Assembly: GCF_900104335.1 (NCBI RefSeq)
Contig: NZ_FMXT01000001.1
Span: 827,516-891,515, forward strand
Direction: 5' to 3'
Origin: Pseudobutyrivibrio sp. YE44
GTDB lineage: Bacteria; Bacillota; Clostridia; Lachnospirales; Lachnospiraceae
Length of the DNA: 64,000 nt
The notes beneath the pieces were generated by a model, which was not told the origin of the DNA, did not search any database, and saw nothing but the letters and a program-made list of their open reading frames with translations. How positions within the stretch are numbered: position 1 is the first letter of the stretch; each line of letters starts with the position of its first letter. Below are positions 17,101 through 26,495 of the stretch, piece after piece. The position numbers and the translations under genes were made by a program.

Positions 17101-17130
17101 ATACCCCAAGGTCAATAAACCTTGAGGTAT
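17101..17130 (-). terminator. ldh terminator
   Basis: ATACCTCAAGGT/ACCTTGGGGTAT hairpin followed by TTTTTG on the minus strand, shortly after the ldh stop. Confidence 0.8.
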
Positions 17131-17150
17131 TAATCCTCTAGACTTCATCA

Positions 17151-18098
17151 CTAAAAGGCTTCGTCTAGCACCTTCTTCAATGTATTTCCTGATTCCTGAA
17201 GTGCAGCTATTTCATCTGCATTTAGTTTGATTGGAACAGAACCTTCTACACCATTTCTACCAACAATAGCCGGCATACTTAGCGCTACTCCATCTATACC
17301 AAAATCACCATGCTGAATGCTAGAAATAGGAAGAATGGATTTTTCATCGCGAATGATAGCCTCGCAAATTCTTCTAACGCTCATTGCAATGCCATAGTAT
17401 GTAGCCCCCTTCTTTTCAATAATGCCATAAGCACTATTTTTAACATCATCAGCAATTCTCTTCATGGATTTCTCATGCTCAAAATGGCCCCTCATCTCGC
17501 AGAAATCATGGATCGGAATACCTGATACATTTGCAGAAGACCATGCTGCTATCTCACTATCACCATGCTCTCCAATAATAAATGCATGTACCGAACGACT
17601 ATCTACATCAAGATGTTCACCCAAAAGATACTTGAATCTTGCAGTATCTAGAACTGTTCCTGAACCAAAAACTCTATTTTCAGGGAACCCACTAAGCTTT
17701 GCTGCAACAGATGTAAGAATATCCACTGGATTTGCAACTATAAGAAGAATTCCATCTTTATTGTACTTTGTAATCTCAGGAATAATTGATTTGAAAATTC
17801 CCACGTTCTTTTTCACAAGATCAAGTCTGGTCTCACCTGGCTTCTGACCTGCTCCTGCAGTAACTACAACAACCGCTGCGTCTTCGGCATCCTTGTAATC
17901 CCCTGCATATATAGACATAGGCTTTGCAAAAGGTAAACCATGACTAATATCCAAGGCCTCACCTTCGGCCTTATCCTTATTTACATCAATGAGAACCATC
18001 TCTGAAAATAATCCACTTTCCATAAGTGCAAAAGCCGATGCAGAGCCAACAAATCCACAACCTACAACCGCTACTTTTCTCTCATTTAATTTACTCAT
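17151..18098 (-). CDS. ldh: L-lactate dehydrogenase
   Basis: 315 residues from the ATG at 18098, directly after AGGAGGTGGCTC; an open 35-codon extension upstream lacks a binding site. It has the NAD motif VGCGFVGSA, the DLVKKN helix, SGTVLDTARF and the active-site HAFIIGEHGDSE. It reduces pyruvate to lactate with NADH in the cytosol, regenerating NAD during fermentation. Malate dehydrogenase is the usual alternative, but the substrate-loop sequence QKPGETR (Gln) favours lactate. Single-gene unit with its own terminator. Confidence 0.93.
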   Translation of the reverse strand: MSKLNERKVAVVGCGFVGSASAFALMESGLFSEMVLIDVNKDKAEGEALDISHGLPFAKPMSIYAGDYKDAEDAAVVVVTAGAGQKPGETRLDLVKKNVGIFKSIIPEITKYNKDGILLIVANPVDILTSVAAKLSGFPENRVFGSGTVLDTARFKYLLGEHLDVDSRSVHAFIIGEHGDSEIAAWSSANVSGIPIHDFCEMRGHFEHEKSMKRIADDVKNSAYGIIEKKGATYYGIAMSVRRICEAIIRDEKSILPISSIQHGDFGIDGVALSMPAIVGRNGVEGSVPIKLNADEIAALQESGNTLKKVLDEAF

Positions 18099-18209
18099 GA
18101 GCCACCTCCTGCTTTTTTTTACTTCATTGTACAATCTTATTTTATAGTTAATGGCAACCGAATCAAGTTGCAATTGCAACTTTTTATTGATTCTATTTCT
18201 CATTAACTC

Positions 18210-18827
18210 TTAGCATTTCTTTACAAAATGATTAGCAGCTATACCACCCAAAGCATTCCCTAAAGTTATAAACAATAGACGTTTGAACATATCAACAGAA
18301 TAATTGCCTGCCATGTTGTAGTAGAACATATCAGCAACGCAGTGCTCTGAGCAAACTAAAATAAATCCCATTACACTAAGAATTATAGCAAGATACTTTC
18401 CTAGCACATGTTCGTTTTTCTTATATTCATCTACTCCTATGAAAATAAAGATATTACAAATTATTCCCAGCAAAAACAGGCTGATAAAGGAATCCTGATT
18501 TTTCACCTGACAAAGTGCACTTGCCTTTTCCATAATGCTGGTTCCTTGTCGCGTGTACTTAATGATGCATGAAAGAATAAAGGAGCCCACAAAATTTCCG
18601 CACCAGATAAGAATGATGTTGATTAGATTCTTTTCAAAATTACCCTCAAATAAATAACACACCTTGCCTGTGAATAGACTAAAATGCATAGTCAAAACAA
18701 GAAACAGTCCTATGCTAAATAGGGCTGAACCAACTATTTTGTTGTCCACTGATAGGAAAATAAATCCTCCAAGTCCGATAGAAAATCCAGCTAGAATTGA
18801 AGTTAGAATAGTTTTTCTATAATTCAT
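18210..18827 (-). CDS. Formate/nitrite transporter family protein
   Basis: 205 residues with about six membrane helices. The N-terminal AGFSIGLGGFIFL and the LFTGKVC and CGNFVGSF turns follow the FocA/NirC pattern, including the conserved half-repeat GN motif; HC occurs in the SEHCVADMFYY region. It is shorter than typical FNT channels (about 260-280), but the core helices seem present. Likely moves formate, nitrite or a similar small anion. The lactate dehydrogenase gene lies just downstream, so fermentation-acid export is a reasonable guess. Confidence 0.75.
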   Translation of the reverse strand: MNYRKTILTSILAGFSIGLGGFIFLSVDNKIVGSALFSIGLFLVLTMHFSLFTGKVCYLFEGNFEKNLINIILIWCGNFVGSFILSCIIKYTRQGTSIMEKASALCQVKNQDSFISLFLLGIICNIFIFIGVDEYKKNEHVLGKYLAIILSVMGFILVCSEHCVADMFYYNMAGNYSVDMFKRLLFITLGNALGGIAANHFVKKC

Positions 18828-18919
18828 AACAAAATCCCCCTACACTGTCTCCCAACAATATAGGGGTATTGTAACCTTTCTATGTGAATAAACTATGTTG
18901 TTGAAAAAAATCTATATAA

Positions 18920-20242
<1,323 letters not shown>

Positions 20243-20246
20243 TTAG

Positions 20247-20350
20247 AACTCCTTTTCAAGAGGTAGCAACTCTTATAAACGAAAAGGAGCTCTGCAATGA
20301 TTTACACTTTAGTTAGAAACCTCTAACCAAAAGTAGCATAGCAGAACTCC
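20247..20350 (-). promoter_or_regulatory. Structured leader of eno with two mutually exclusive stems
   Basis: On the minus strand GGAGTTCTGC (20350-20341) can pair with GCAGAGCTCC (20295-20286). The last four of those bases are also needed for CTCCTTTTC/GAAAAGGAG (20289-20281 with 20257-20249). The two helices cannot coexist. Small internal hairpins (GTTAGAGGTTTCTAAC; AAGAG/CTCTT) fill the loops. It could be a regulatory switch or an mRNA stabiliser. Confidence 0.5.
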
Positions 20351-20403
20351 AATAAATCCACAATATAAAAAGGTTTTTCTTAATGGTGTAATTTTATCAA
20401 TAA

Positions 20404-21297
20404 CTAAAATAAATCTAGCATACTATCCAAATAGATTTCCTCTCGAACCTTCAGTTGATATTCTGGCTTTGTCATATAATACAACAAGAACTCTAAGACT
20501 ATTGCACTGCCTAGGCTACGTCCCTCAATTTTATAATTTGAAAAGCCCTTTCTAAGATATACATTTTGGATATCCTCCAAGCCAATGAAACCTGGATTTT
20601 TCATTGCCTCTGAAAATCTATACCCTACACTTGCATTTGGAGAAACACATTCATGGTCTGGACAGTCATCTCCTAGATTCTTTCTACTGACATTCTCATA
20701 GCAGCGTTTCCTGTCATAACAATCGTACCAACAGCATTCATTGCACAAGAACTCAACTTTATCTTTCAGACTAGATGATAAAGCTGTCAACTTTTCAATT
20801 TCTTTATTAAGTCTAAAATCTGGAACTACATACTTAAATTCTGGTCGATTTAATTCCTCTTCAAACTGAGCAAAGTCTGTCATAACTTTAGTTGTAGAAG
20901 AAACAAAATAATAGTTTGGGTAATGCTCCATCAAATAATTCAGCAACAAGTCTGAGTGAACTATTATTCCATTTTGAGTTTTAAAGCCATTTTCAAATAA
21001 CGTACAAAGTGCATTACACCTCTTGTCGGCTAAGTGTTCCTGACGAAGTAACGAATTACTAAATGTAAGACGAGCTTCTATGTTAAACTCCTTCATCAAA
21101 TCAGCTACATTTTCAGGATGCTCATCCCCAAATCCAACACGACCTCCACCCCAAATGCAATCAGCTGGAGCACCATATATTGAACCTATTTCACACCAAT
21201 CATAAAAGTATTCAGGATGGTTTTTATACAGCGGTAAAAACACTTTATACAATTCATAAAACTCAAATAACCCAGGAAGGTGATAGTATGCTTTCAT
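20404..21297 (-). CDS. U32-like TIM-barrel protein with Fe-S-type cysteine cluster
   Basis: 297 residues, soluble. The barrel-like first part (YDWCEIGSIYGAPADC, EARLTFSN, NGIIVHSDLLLNYL) leads into a Cys-rich region at about 185-220. That region has CNECC, DCYDRKRC and DDCPDHEC. Near the C-terminus is FSNYKIEGRSLG. This resembles peptidase U32/UbiU-like proteins that hold a 4Fe-4S cluster and act in hydroxylation or RNA modification. I cannot name the substrate. AGGAGCAAGATAG precedes the ATG; the NUDIX gene downstream is unrelated in sequence and transcribed in the same direction. Confidence 0.55.
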   Translation of the reverse strand: MKAYYHLPGLFEFYELYKVFLPLYKNHPEYFYDWCEIGSIYGAPADCIWGGGRVGFGDEHPENVADLMKEFNIEARLTFSNSLLRQEHLADKRCNALCTLFENGFKTQNGIIVHSDLLLNYLMEHYPNYYFVSSTTKVMTDFAQFEEELNRPEFKYVVPDFRLNKEIEKLTALSSSLKDKVEFLCNECCWYDCYDRKRCYENVSRKNLGDDCPDHECVSPNASVGYRFSEAMKNPGFIGLEDIQNVYLRKGFSNYKIEGRSLGSAIVLEFLLYYMTKPEYQLKVREEIYLDSMLDLF

Positions 21298-21308
21298 CTA
21301 TCTTGCTC

Positions 21309-21782
21309 CTATTTCACAATACAATTATTGTCGCCACTTGCCCAATCAAGTATTGGTCTTGCATCTGGCTCAAACAACATTTCCCTTGGCGGAATCTCAT
21401 CCTTTGAAAAGAATCTATGCTCTAATACTTCTGAATCCTCATCGGAAATAGTGCCTTCATACTTTGTTGCTTTAAAGATAACAGCAAGTGAATATACAAT
21501 ATCCCCATTAGGATACTGAATCACACGATCATCACCAGAGTATAAACCAAAGAGTTCAGGATCAAGAAGCTTGATTCCTACCTCTTCAAACACTTCTCTT
21601 TTAACGGCCTCAACATAAGTTTCCTCAAGCTCTAAAGCCCCACCTGGTACACACCAAAGACCATTATCACTTCTCTTCTGTAAAAGAACCTCTCCCTTTT
21701 CATTTTCCAACAAACATCCGCATCCAACAGTCATAAGCATTTCATGACCGACTTTTTCTCTTAAATCCTTAAGGTAGTTCAT
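21309..21782 (-). CDS. NUDIX hydrolase
   Basis: 157 residues with a full Nudix box, GALELEETYVEAVKREVFEE followed by VGI, near residues 48-70. It cleaves nucleoside diphosphate-linked compounds, probably as a house-cleaning or salvage enzyme. The FGLYSGDD and EDSEVLEHRFFS segments are common in the MutT/ADP-ribose group. Substrate not predictable. Confidence 0.85.
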   Translation of the reverse strand: MNYLKDLREKVGHEMLMTVGCGCLLENEKGEVLLQKRSDNGLWCVPGGALELEETYVEAVKREVFEEVGIKLLDPELFGLYSGDDRVIQYPNGDIVYSLAVIFKATKYEGTISDEDSEVLEHRFFSKDEIPPREMLFEPDARPILDWASGDNNCIVK

Positions 21783-21851
21783 AGCCTAAATATCCTCCAA
21801 TCTAAAACAAGTATAACGGTTTACCCGTTATACTTGCAAATAGATTAAATA

Positions 21852-22967
21852 CTATCCCCATACCTCTTCAGCAATTTCTTTTACAAGCTTAAGTTTAGCC
21901 CATTGCTCTTCTTCTGTAAGCTTGTTTCCAATTTCGCAGGATGCAAATCCGCACTGTGGACTAAGATAAAGTCTGTCCAGTGGAACATATTTAGCAGCCT
22001 GATTAATTCTCTTTATTATTGTTTCCTTATCCTCAAGCTTAGGTGATTTTGTAGTGATAAGTCCAAGTACCACCTTCTTATCCTCTGATACTTTAGCAAG
22101 CGGAGCAAATCCTCCCGAACGCTCATCATCATATTCAAGGAATAACGCGTCTACATTCTCCTTCGCAAATACGTAATCTGCCACAGAATCGTATGGACCG
22201 CTAGTAAAGAAAGTAGAATGATAATTACCTCGACAAATATGTGATGTGATTACCATATCCTCTGGCTTTCCCTCCAAAGCCTTGTTATTTACACTTAATA
22301 GCTGTTTTTTCACGTCCTCAATATCAATACCAAGTGAAGCATATCTCTGTTTTGCCGCATCCCCTACAATTGCTCCCCATGTACAATCATCAAACTGAAG
22401 ATTACGGCAACCAGCCTCGTAAAACTGCTTTATAACATCCTGATACGCATTTGCGATATCATTAATTAACTCCTCATTATTAGCGTAATACTTTTTAGTA
22501 TTCTCATAGTTTTGAGGTACAATCATCTGCTGGAAAGTCTGTGCTGGTGCAGGAATGGTGTACTTTGCAACTGTGTTTTTATCCTCAAACTGCTTTAAAA
22601 ACTTGAAATACTCTACAAATGGATGTGCCTTTGCTTTAATCTTTCCTACCAAATATGTGTCATCAAGTACAGCAAGCTCTCCATTGAAGGCCACACCATT
22701 ACCTGTGGCCTTGTGCTCCACACCATCAAAGCCCCACATAAAATCAAGATGCCAAAAGGTTCTTCTGAATTCTCCATCTGTAATAACATGGTATCCAAGT
22801 TCCTTCTGCTTATTTACTACCTTAGTAATTTCTTCATTAACAATTGCGTCAAACTCTGCTTGGTTTATCTTTCCATCAGCAAAATCTGCCTTTGCATCCT
22901 TAAGTCTTTGTGGTCGCAGGAAGCTTCCTACAAAATCATATCTGTATGGGGTTGTTATTTTACTCAT
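21852..22967 (-). CDS. MetE C-terminal-type methionine synthase family protein (YxjG/YxjH-like)
   Basis: 371 residues, equal to the catalytic half of cobalamin-independent methionine synthase, with zinc ligands in HICRGNY and PQCGFAS and the barrel motif FDDCTWG. Short relatives such as B. subtilis YxjG/YxjH act in methionine salvage with unusual methyl donors. AGGAGGAGAATAGAAAA precedes the start. The promoter overlaps a sulfur-type Rrf2 operator, and a LysR gene is divergent, so control by sulfur supply is likely. Confidence 0.85.
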   Translation of the reverse strand: MSKITTPYRYDFVGSFLRPQRLKDAKADFADGKINQAEFDAIVNEEITKVVNKQKELGYHVITDGEFRRTFWHLDFMWGFDGVEHKATGNGVAFNGELAVLDDTYLVGKIKAKAHPFVEYFKFLKQFEDKNTVAKYTIPAPAQTFQQMIVPQNYENTKKYYANNEELINDIANAYQDVIKQFYEAGCRNLQFDDCTWGAIVGDAAKQRYASLGIDIEDVKKQLLSVNNKALEGKPEDMVITSHICRGNYHSTFFTSGPYDSVADYVFAKENVDALFLEYDDERSGGFAPLAKVSEDKKVVLGLITTKSPKLEDKETIIKRINQAAKYVPLDRLYLSPQCGFASCEIGNKLTEEEQWAKLKLVKEIAEEVWG

Positions 22968-23010
22968 TTTTCTATTCTCCTCCTGTGCTATTAATTGATT
23001 GAATTATAGA

Positions 23011-23027
23011 CCTACTTAGTTGATAGG
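23011..23027. promoter_or_regulatory. Rrf2-type operator upstream of the MetE-like gene
   Basis: CCTACTTAGTTGATAGG matches the other four sites. It lies in the spacer of the minus-strand promoter, whose -10 is TATAAT just downstream (23003-23008). Confidence 0.65.
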
Positions 23028-23052
23028 CAAAATATATAAAATGCGCACTTTT

Positions 23053-23071
23053 CCATAGATAAAATCTATGG
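23053..23071. promoter_or_regulatory. Inverted repeat CCATAGAT-aaa-ATCTATGG, probable LysR site
   Basis: Perfect 8-bp arms with a 3-base spacer, 49 bases upstream of the LysR start and between the divergent genes. This is where LysR regulators usually bind. Confidence 0.55.
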
Positions 23072-23119
23072 ATTTGTGATATAGTATTTTCAATTCTATT
23101 ATTATGGGAGGATATGGTA

Positions 23120-24016
23120 ATGACTTTAAAACAACTTCAATATGCGGTAACCGTTGCAGAAACAGGAAATATCACTGAGGCTGCTGGGAAGCTTTTCATT
23201 GCGCAGCCTAGTCTTACCTCTGCAATTCATGAACTAGAAAAAGAATATGATATAACTCTATTTTCTCGTTCTAACAAAGGAATAGAAATAACTCCAGATG
23301 GAGATGAATTCTTAGGGTATGCACGTCAGGTTTTAGAACAAGCTGCTCTTATTAACGAACGCTATACCGGCAAAGAAATTGGAAAGCAACGATTTTCTGT
23401 CTCCTCTCAACATTATTCTTTTGTAGTGGAAGCCTTTGTAAAGCTTTTAAAAGAATATGGAAAAGATAAGTATGAATTTCATATGAGAGAAACTCAAACC
23501 TTCGATATTATTGATGATGTTGCACATCTTAGAAGTGAAATTGGAATTCTCTATCTCAATAACTTCAATGAAACTGTAATAAAAAAGACTTTGCGTGATA
23601 ACGGCCTAACTTTCGAGCCATTATTCACAGCAAAGCCTCATGTTTTTATTGGAAAAAATAGTCCTCTTGCAAAGAAGAAATCACTAACACCTGATGACCT
23701 AAAGCCTTATCCACGTCTTTCTTATGAACAAGGCAGCCACAATTCCTTCTACTTTTCAGAAGAAATACTAAGCACCCTAGATAGTGACAAGGAACTTATA
23801 GTCTGTGACCGTGCCACTCTCTTTAACATGCTCATAGGCCTTAACGGATATACAATTTGTAGTGGCGTCATAAGCGAAGAATTAAACGGCCCCAATATAA
23901 TCGCAAAACCATTAGACGTTGATGATTACATGGAGATTGGCTATATTCTACCAACTGCAATACGACCTTCACAGCTTACGCTACACTATATTGAGATGAT
24001 TAAGACCTTAGTATAA
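23120..24016 (+). CDS. LysR-family regulator, probable regulator of the MetE-like gene
   Basis: 298 residues from the second ATG, which has GGGAGG at correct spacing; the first ATG is too close. The N-terminal winged helix (ITEAAGKLFIAQPSLTSAIH) is followed by a ligand-binding domain. It is divergent from the MetE-like gene. It is a clear paralog of the LysR at 40923-41867 (shared QHY[ST]F, SEIGILY[LI]N, LNGYT[IL]CSG). A regulator of sulfur amino acid genes is the best guess. Confidence 0.85.
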   Translation: MTLKQLQYAVTVAETGNITEAAGKLFIAQPSLTSAIHELEKEYDITLFSRSNKGIEITPDGDEFLGYARQVLEQAALINERYTGKEIGKQRFSVSSQHYSFVVEAFVKLLKEYGKDKYEFHMRETQTFDIIDDVAHLRSEIGILYLNNFNETVIKKTLRDNGLTFEPLFTAKPHVFIGKNSPLAKKKSLTPDDLKPYPRLSYEQGSHNSFYFSEEILSTLDSDKELIVCDRATLFNMLIGLNGYTICSGVISEELNGPNIIAKPLDVDDYMEIGYILPTAIRPSQLTLHYIEMIKTLV

Positions 24017-24034
24017 TCATTAACGCACCTAGGC

Positions 24035-25324
24035 TTATTTTTTCCTGCAAATATAAAGCAAATGATTTGTATGCCCTAAAAGCTCTCGCCTTTCAGAAAA
24101 GGCAAGGTACCAGTTTTTAAAGCTTTCAAAATCTTCCTCTGGAATTGAGAAATCTAGTCTATGCTCTACTGGTTCAAGCAATCCATCTACACCTGCTGTG
24201 GTAATCCATTCCACTGGTTTAGTTTTAAAGAGCTGTTCAAACTCTACCACATCATAGCCAGTAAAGAGCTGTTCTTTAAAATGTCTGGTTTTATAGTCTG
24301 ATGTGAAATTCATCTTCTCTCCAGATTTCCAGTTTCCTTGGAAGAAGTTTGAATACATGATTGCAAATACAGATATAAAGGCAAAAATGATTGTACCGCC
24401 AGTTTTTGTAACTCTTATAGCTTCATCAATAGCCTTTTGCACATCTTCCTCCTCGTAAAGATGATACATTGGACCCAATACCAAGGTTACATCAAAAGTA
24501 TCATTCTCAAATTTGCTTAAATCTGTGGCATCTCCTTGTAAGGCTTTGATATTCGAAATTCCCTTACTCTTATCCTTGAGAATAGTAAGATTCTTTTCAA
24601 CAAGCTCCAATGACGTTAAATCATATCCCTCCTTTGCAAGGGCTATTGAATATCGTCCAGTACCTGCTCCCACCTCAAGAACCTTAGAATCCTGCTTCAA
24701 ATATTTATGAACATATTCCATGGTGATAGCATATTCTAGCTGACCATGTCTTGTTCTATCCAATCTTGTATCTTCATCATAATCAGTATAAAAATCACTT
24801 ACAATTTCCTGTCTTGATCCATTTTCATCAATGGCATTTATTCTAGTATAATATTTTGTATCATCCTCATGATGAATGTATGCACCATTTTTAAGCTGAA
24901 CCTTAAGGCTAGCTGGATTATCCTTATTTACAGAAAGATATGCTTCATGAATACTCATAGCACGAGCTTTTTCAAGAGTAAGTCTAAGTCCTTCTGATGC
25001 ATAACCTTTACCACGATATTTTGGTGATATGCCATATCCAATATGACCAGCACCTTCTCTTAAGAAATCATTCAGACAATGTCTAAGATTAAAAACACCC
25101 ACATAGTTATCATCATCTGATAAAACAAAGGTTGTATCTGGCACAAAACCTTCTGGAAGCTCTTTACCTTCAGACCAGTTTCTCTTTTTCTCTACCCACT
25201 CCAAGAACTGATCATAATCGTATCCATAGGCACAATTTATGAATCCATTTTCATCCTGTGGAAAGGTCATAAATAGCTCATATGCCTTTTGAAAATCACT
25301 ATCCTGTACTCTTACTAGTTCCAT
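24035..25324 (-). CDS. Fusion of GNAT acetyltransferase and SAM-dependent methyltransferase
   Basis: 429 residues from the ATG at 25324, with AGGAGGAT 6-7 bases upstream. Residues ~1-150 are a GNAT fold (GHIGYGISPKYRGKGYASEG acetyl-CoA motif). Residues ~195-310 are a class I methyltransferase (VLEVGAGTGRYSIALAKEG, VTLVLGPMYHL). One polypeptide thus carries two transferase activities, probably on the same small molecule or a drug-like substrate. The methyltransferase half resembles small-molecule methyltransferases. No partner gene nearby explains the substrate. Confidence 0.75.
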   Translation of the reverse strand: MELVRVQDSDFQKAYELFMTFPQDENGFINCAYGYDYDQFLEWVEKKRNWSEGKELPEGFVPDTTFVLSDDDNYVGVFNLRHCLNDFLREGAGHIGYGISPKYRGKGYASEGLRLTLEKARAMSIHEAYLSVNKDNPASLKVQLKNGAYIHHEDDTKYYTRINAIDENGSRQEIVSDFYTDYDEDTRLDRTRHGQLEYAITMEYVHKYLKQDSKVLEVGAGTGRYSIALAKEGYDLTSLELVEKNLTILKDKSKGISNIKALQGDATDLSKFENDTFDVTLVLGPMYHLYEEEDVQKAIDEAIRVTKTGGTIIFAFISVFAIMYSNFFQGNWKSGEKMNFTSDYKTRHFKEQLFTGYDVVEFEQLFKTKPVEWITTAGVDGLLEPVEHRLDFSIPEEDFESFKNWYLAFSERRELLGHTNHLLYICRKK

Positions 25325-25365
25325 TAGCATATCCTCCTGATGTCTCATATTTTTATAATATAAAA

Positions 25366-25398
25366 AGCCCCATCAAACTATAAATGTTTGATGAGGCT
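25366..25398 (-). terminator. Terminator of the 38-residue small ORF transcript
   Basis: AGCCTCATCAAAC/GTTTGATGGGGCT followed by TTTTTATATT on the minus strand, 27 bases after the small ORF stop. Confidence 0.8.
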
Positions 25399-25424
25399 AA
25401 TAAACTCAAGTAAAGTGTATGATA

Positions 25425-25541
25425 CTAATTTATACACTTATAAACACACTCACCAAACATAGCAAAATAAAACCCCGGGTTCACTGAACCGGCGCCATTA
25501 TTAGGGGCTATGAAATTATTAGCGAATGTATAGGTTTTCAT
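25425..25541 (-). CDS. Orphan small protein, 38 aa
   Basis: An ATG ORF with upstream AGAAGGAT (spacing about 10-12), a perfect promoter 33-61 bases upstream and a terminator just after the stop: a complete mini-transcription unit. The sequence begins MKTYTFANNFIAP and contains NNGAGSVNPGFYFAMFGEC and a terminal CVYKCIN-type end. It has two Cys, no hydrophobic helix and no resemblance to a family I know. It could be a peptide signal, a leader or a toxin-like peptide; alternatively the transcript may be a small RNA. Confidence 0.55.
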   Translation of the reverse strand: MKTYTFANNFIAPNNGAGSVNPGFYFAMFGECVYKCIN

Positions 25542-25573
25542 GTACAAATATATCCTTCTGTATATTTTTTGAC

Positions 25574-25602
25574 AGTATAAGCTTTTGTAATCATCTTGTC
25601 AA
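25574..25602 (-). promoter_or_regulatory. Strong sigma-A promoter of the small ORF
   Basis: TTGACA (25602-25597), 17-base spacer, TATACT (25579-25574) on the minus strand. It is one of the best promoter matches in the window, in a gap of about 330 bases without larger genes. Confidence 0.8.
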
Positions 25603-25617
25603 ACATAATATAAAATA

Positions 25618-25639
25618 GGACCTCAATTTTATGAGGTCC
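25618..25639 (-). terminator. Terminator of the small membrane protein pair
   Basis: GGACCTCA/TGAGGTCC hairpin followed by TATTTTAT on the minus strand, 14 bases after the stop of the upstream gene. Confidence 0.8.
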
Positions 25640-25652
25640 CTAAATACTAACC

Positions 25653-25961
25653 CTATTTTGCTGTAATTGACCTTCTCACAGTTCCCTTTGGATCCTTAAT
25701 CAAAAGATATACAAGCCAAATCACAAAGGCTAATGCAATAACTGAAAGTCCAAGGAATGAATCGTTTATCATATCCTCAACTGCTGGTGCAAAATAATCT
25801 GCACCAAGCTCTGCATATTCAAAAATAGCATCCACAAACCACATAATTGATGCTCCCCAAAACATATACATAAGTACACCAAGCTTCATTTCATCATTCT
25901 TGCGGTTGTACCATACAATTGTTGTAATAACTGCTGCGAATACTGTAAGTAATAAAGTCAT
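25653..25961 (-). CDS. Small membrane protein of unknown function
   Basis: 102 residues from the ATG at 25961 (AAGGGAGGAAAAGTC upstream). There are three likely membrane helices: MTLLLTVFAAVITTIVWY, a second around MKLGVLMYMFWGASIMWFVDA, and a third at FLGLSVIALAFVIWLVYLLI. It starts 17 bases after the stop of the 126-residue membrane protein and surely forms a pair with it. No family recognised. Confidence 0.6.
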   Translation of the reverse strand: MTLLLTVFAAVITTIVWYNRKNDEMKLGVLMYMFWGASIMWFVDAIFEYAELGADYFAPAVEDMINDSFLGLSVIALAFVIWLVYLLIKDPKGTVRRSITAK

Positions 25962-25977
25962 GACTTTTCCTCCCTTA

Positions 25978-26358
25978 TTAGACCTGCTTTGATGTAGAAA
26001 GAGGTCTCTTAACAATAATATCTGCTGTTACGCACATACCAATCCAGATTACTGTGATAAGCACTGCCATTGAAACACCAACTGTTGACATTTCATGAAG
26101 CATCTCACCCTTATCTGTTGGATCTGACATTGCAGTTAAAAATGGGAAGAAAGGTACAACCTCTCCATGCCATACATGCTCAAATGCAAGAAGCACTGAG
26201 CCACCCCAAAGAAGCTTTGAAAGCCATCCAAGCTTTTTACTAAGTGGAACTGCTACTTCAGTCTTTTTATTATCTCCATTTAATTCCTTTTTTGCCTCTA
26301 CCTTTTTAACAATTTCTGTTACCACACCTTCACCAGCTGGTACTAAAAAACATGCCAT
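25978..26358 (-). CDS. Membrane protein of unknown function
   Basis: 126 residues. A Lys/Glu-rich cytoplasmic start is followed by a helix with conserved-looking FEHVWHGEVVPFFPFL and a second helix (VGVSMAVLITVIWIGMCVTA) preceded by MLHEMS. The His/Glu positions next to membranes suggest metal or heme contact, but this is inference. Paired with the smaller membrane protein downstream; the ZIP gene follows further down. Confidence 0.6.
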   Translation of the reverse strand: MACFLVPAGEGVVTEIVKKVEAKKELNGDNKKTEVAVPLSKKLGWLSKLLWGGSVLLAFEHVWHGEVVPFFPFLTAMSDPTDKGEMLHEMSTVGVSMAVLITVIWIGMCVTADIIVKRPLSTSKQV

Positions 26359-26410
26359 ATCTATTCTCCTCCTCTATAACACTAGATTTCAGCAAATAGA
26401 ATTATAACAA

Positions 26411-26445
26411 AAAAAGCCCTGAAACTTCACAATTCCAAGGCTTTT
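26411..26445 (-). terminator. Terminator of the ZIP/ABC side
   Basis: AAAAGCCTTGG/CAGGGCTTTTTTT hairpin with T-tract on the minus strand, 50 bases beyond the ZIP gene stop. Confidence 0.75.
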
Positions 26446-26495
26446 CGCTCATTCATATTGATATCCAATATATTCCAGAATGGAATATCATTCAA

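Noticed and set aside
17310..17847. Two plus-strand ORFs over ldh
   Set aside because: Antisense shadows of a well-identified gene, no binding sites.
18099..18203. 35-residue N-terminal extension of lactate dehydrogenase
   Set aside because: AGGAGGTG sits directly before the ATG at 18098 and family length fits without it.
22555..22998. Plus-strand ORFs opposite the MetE-like gene
   Set aside because: Antisense shadows; no ribosome binding sites and low-complexity composition.
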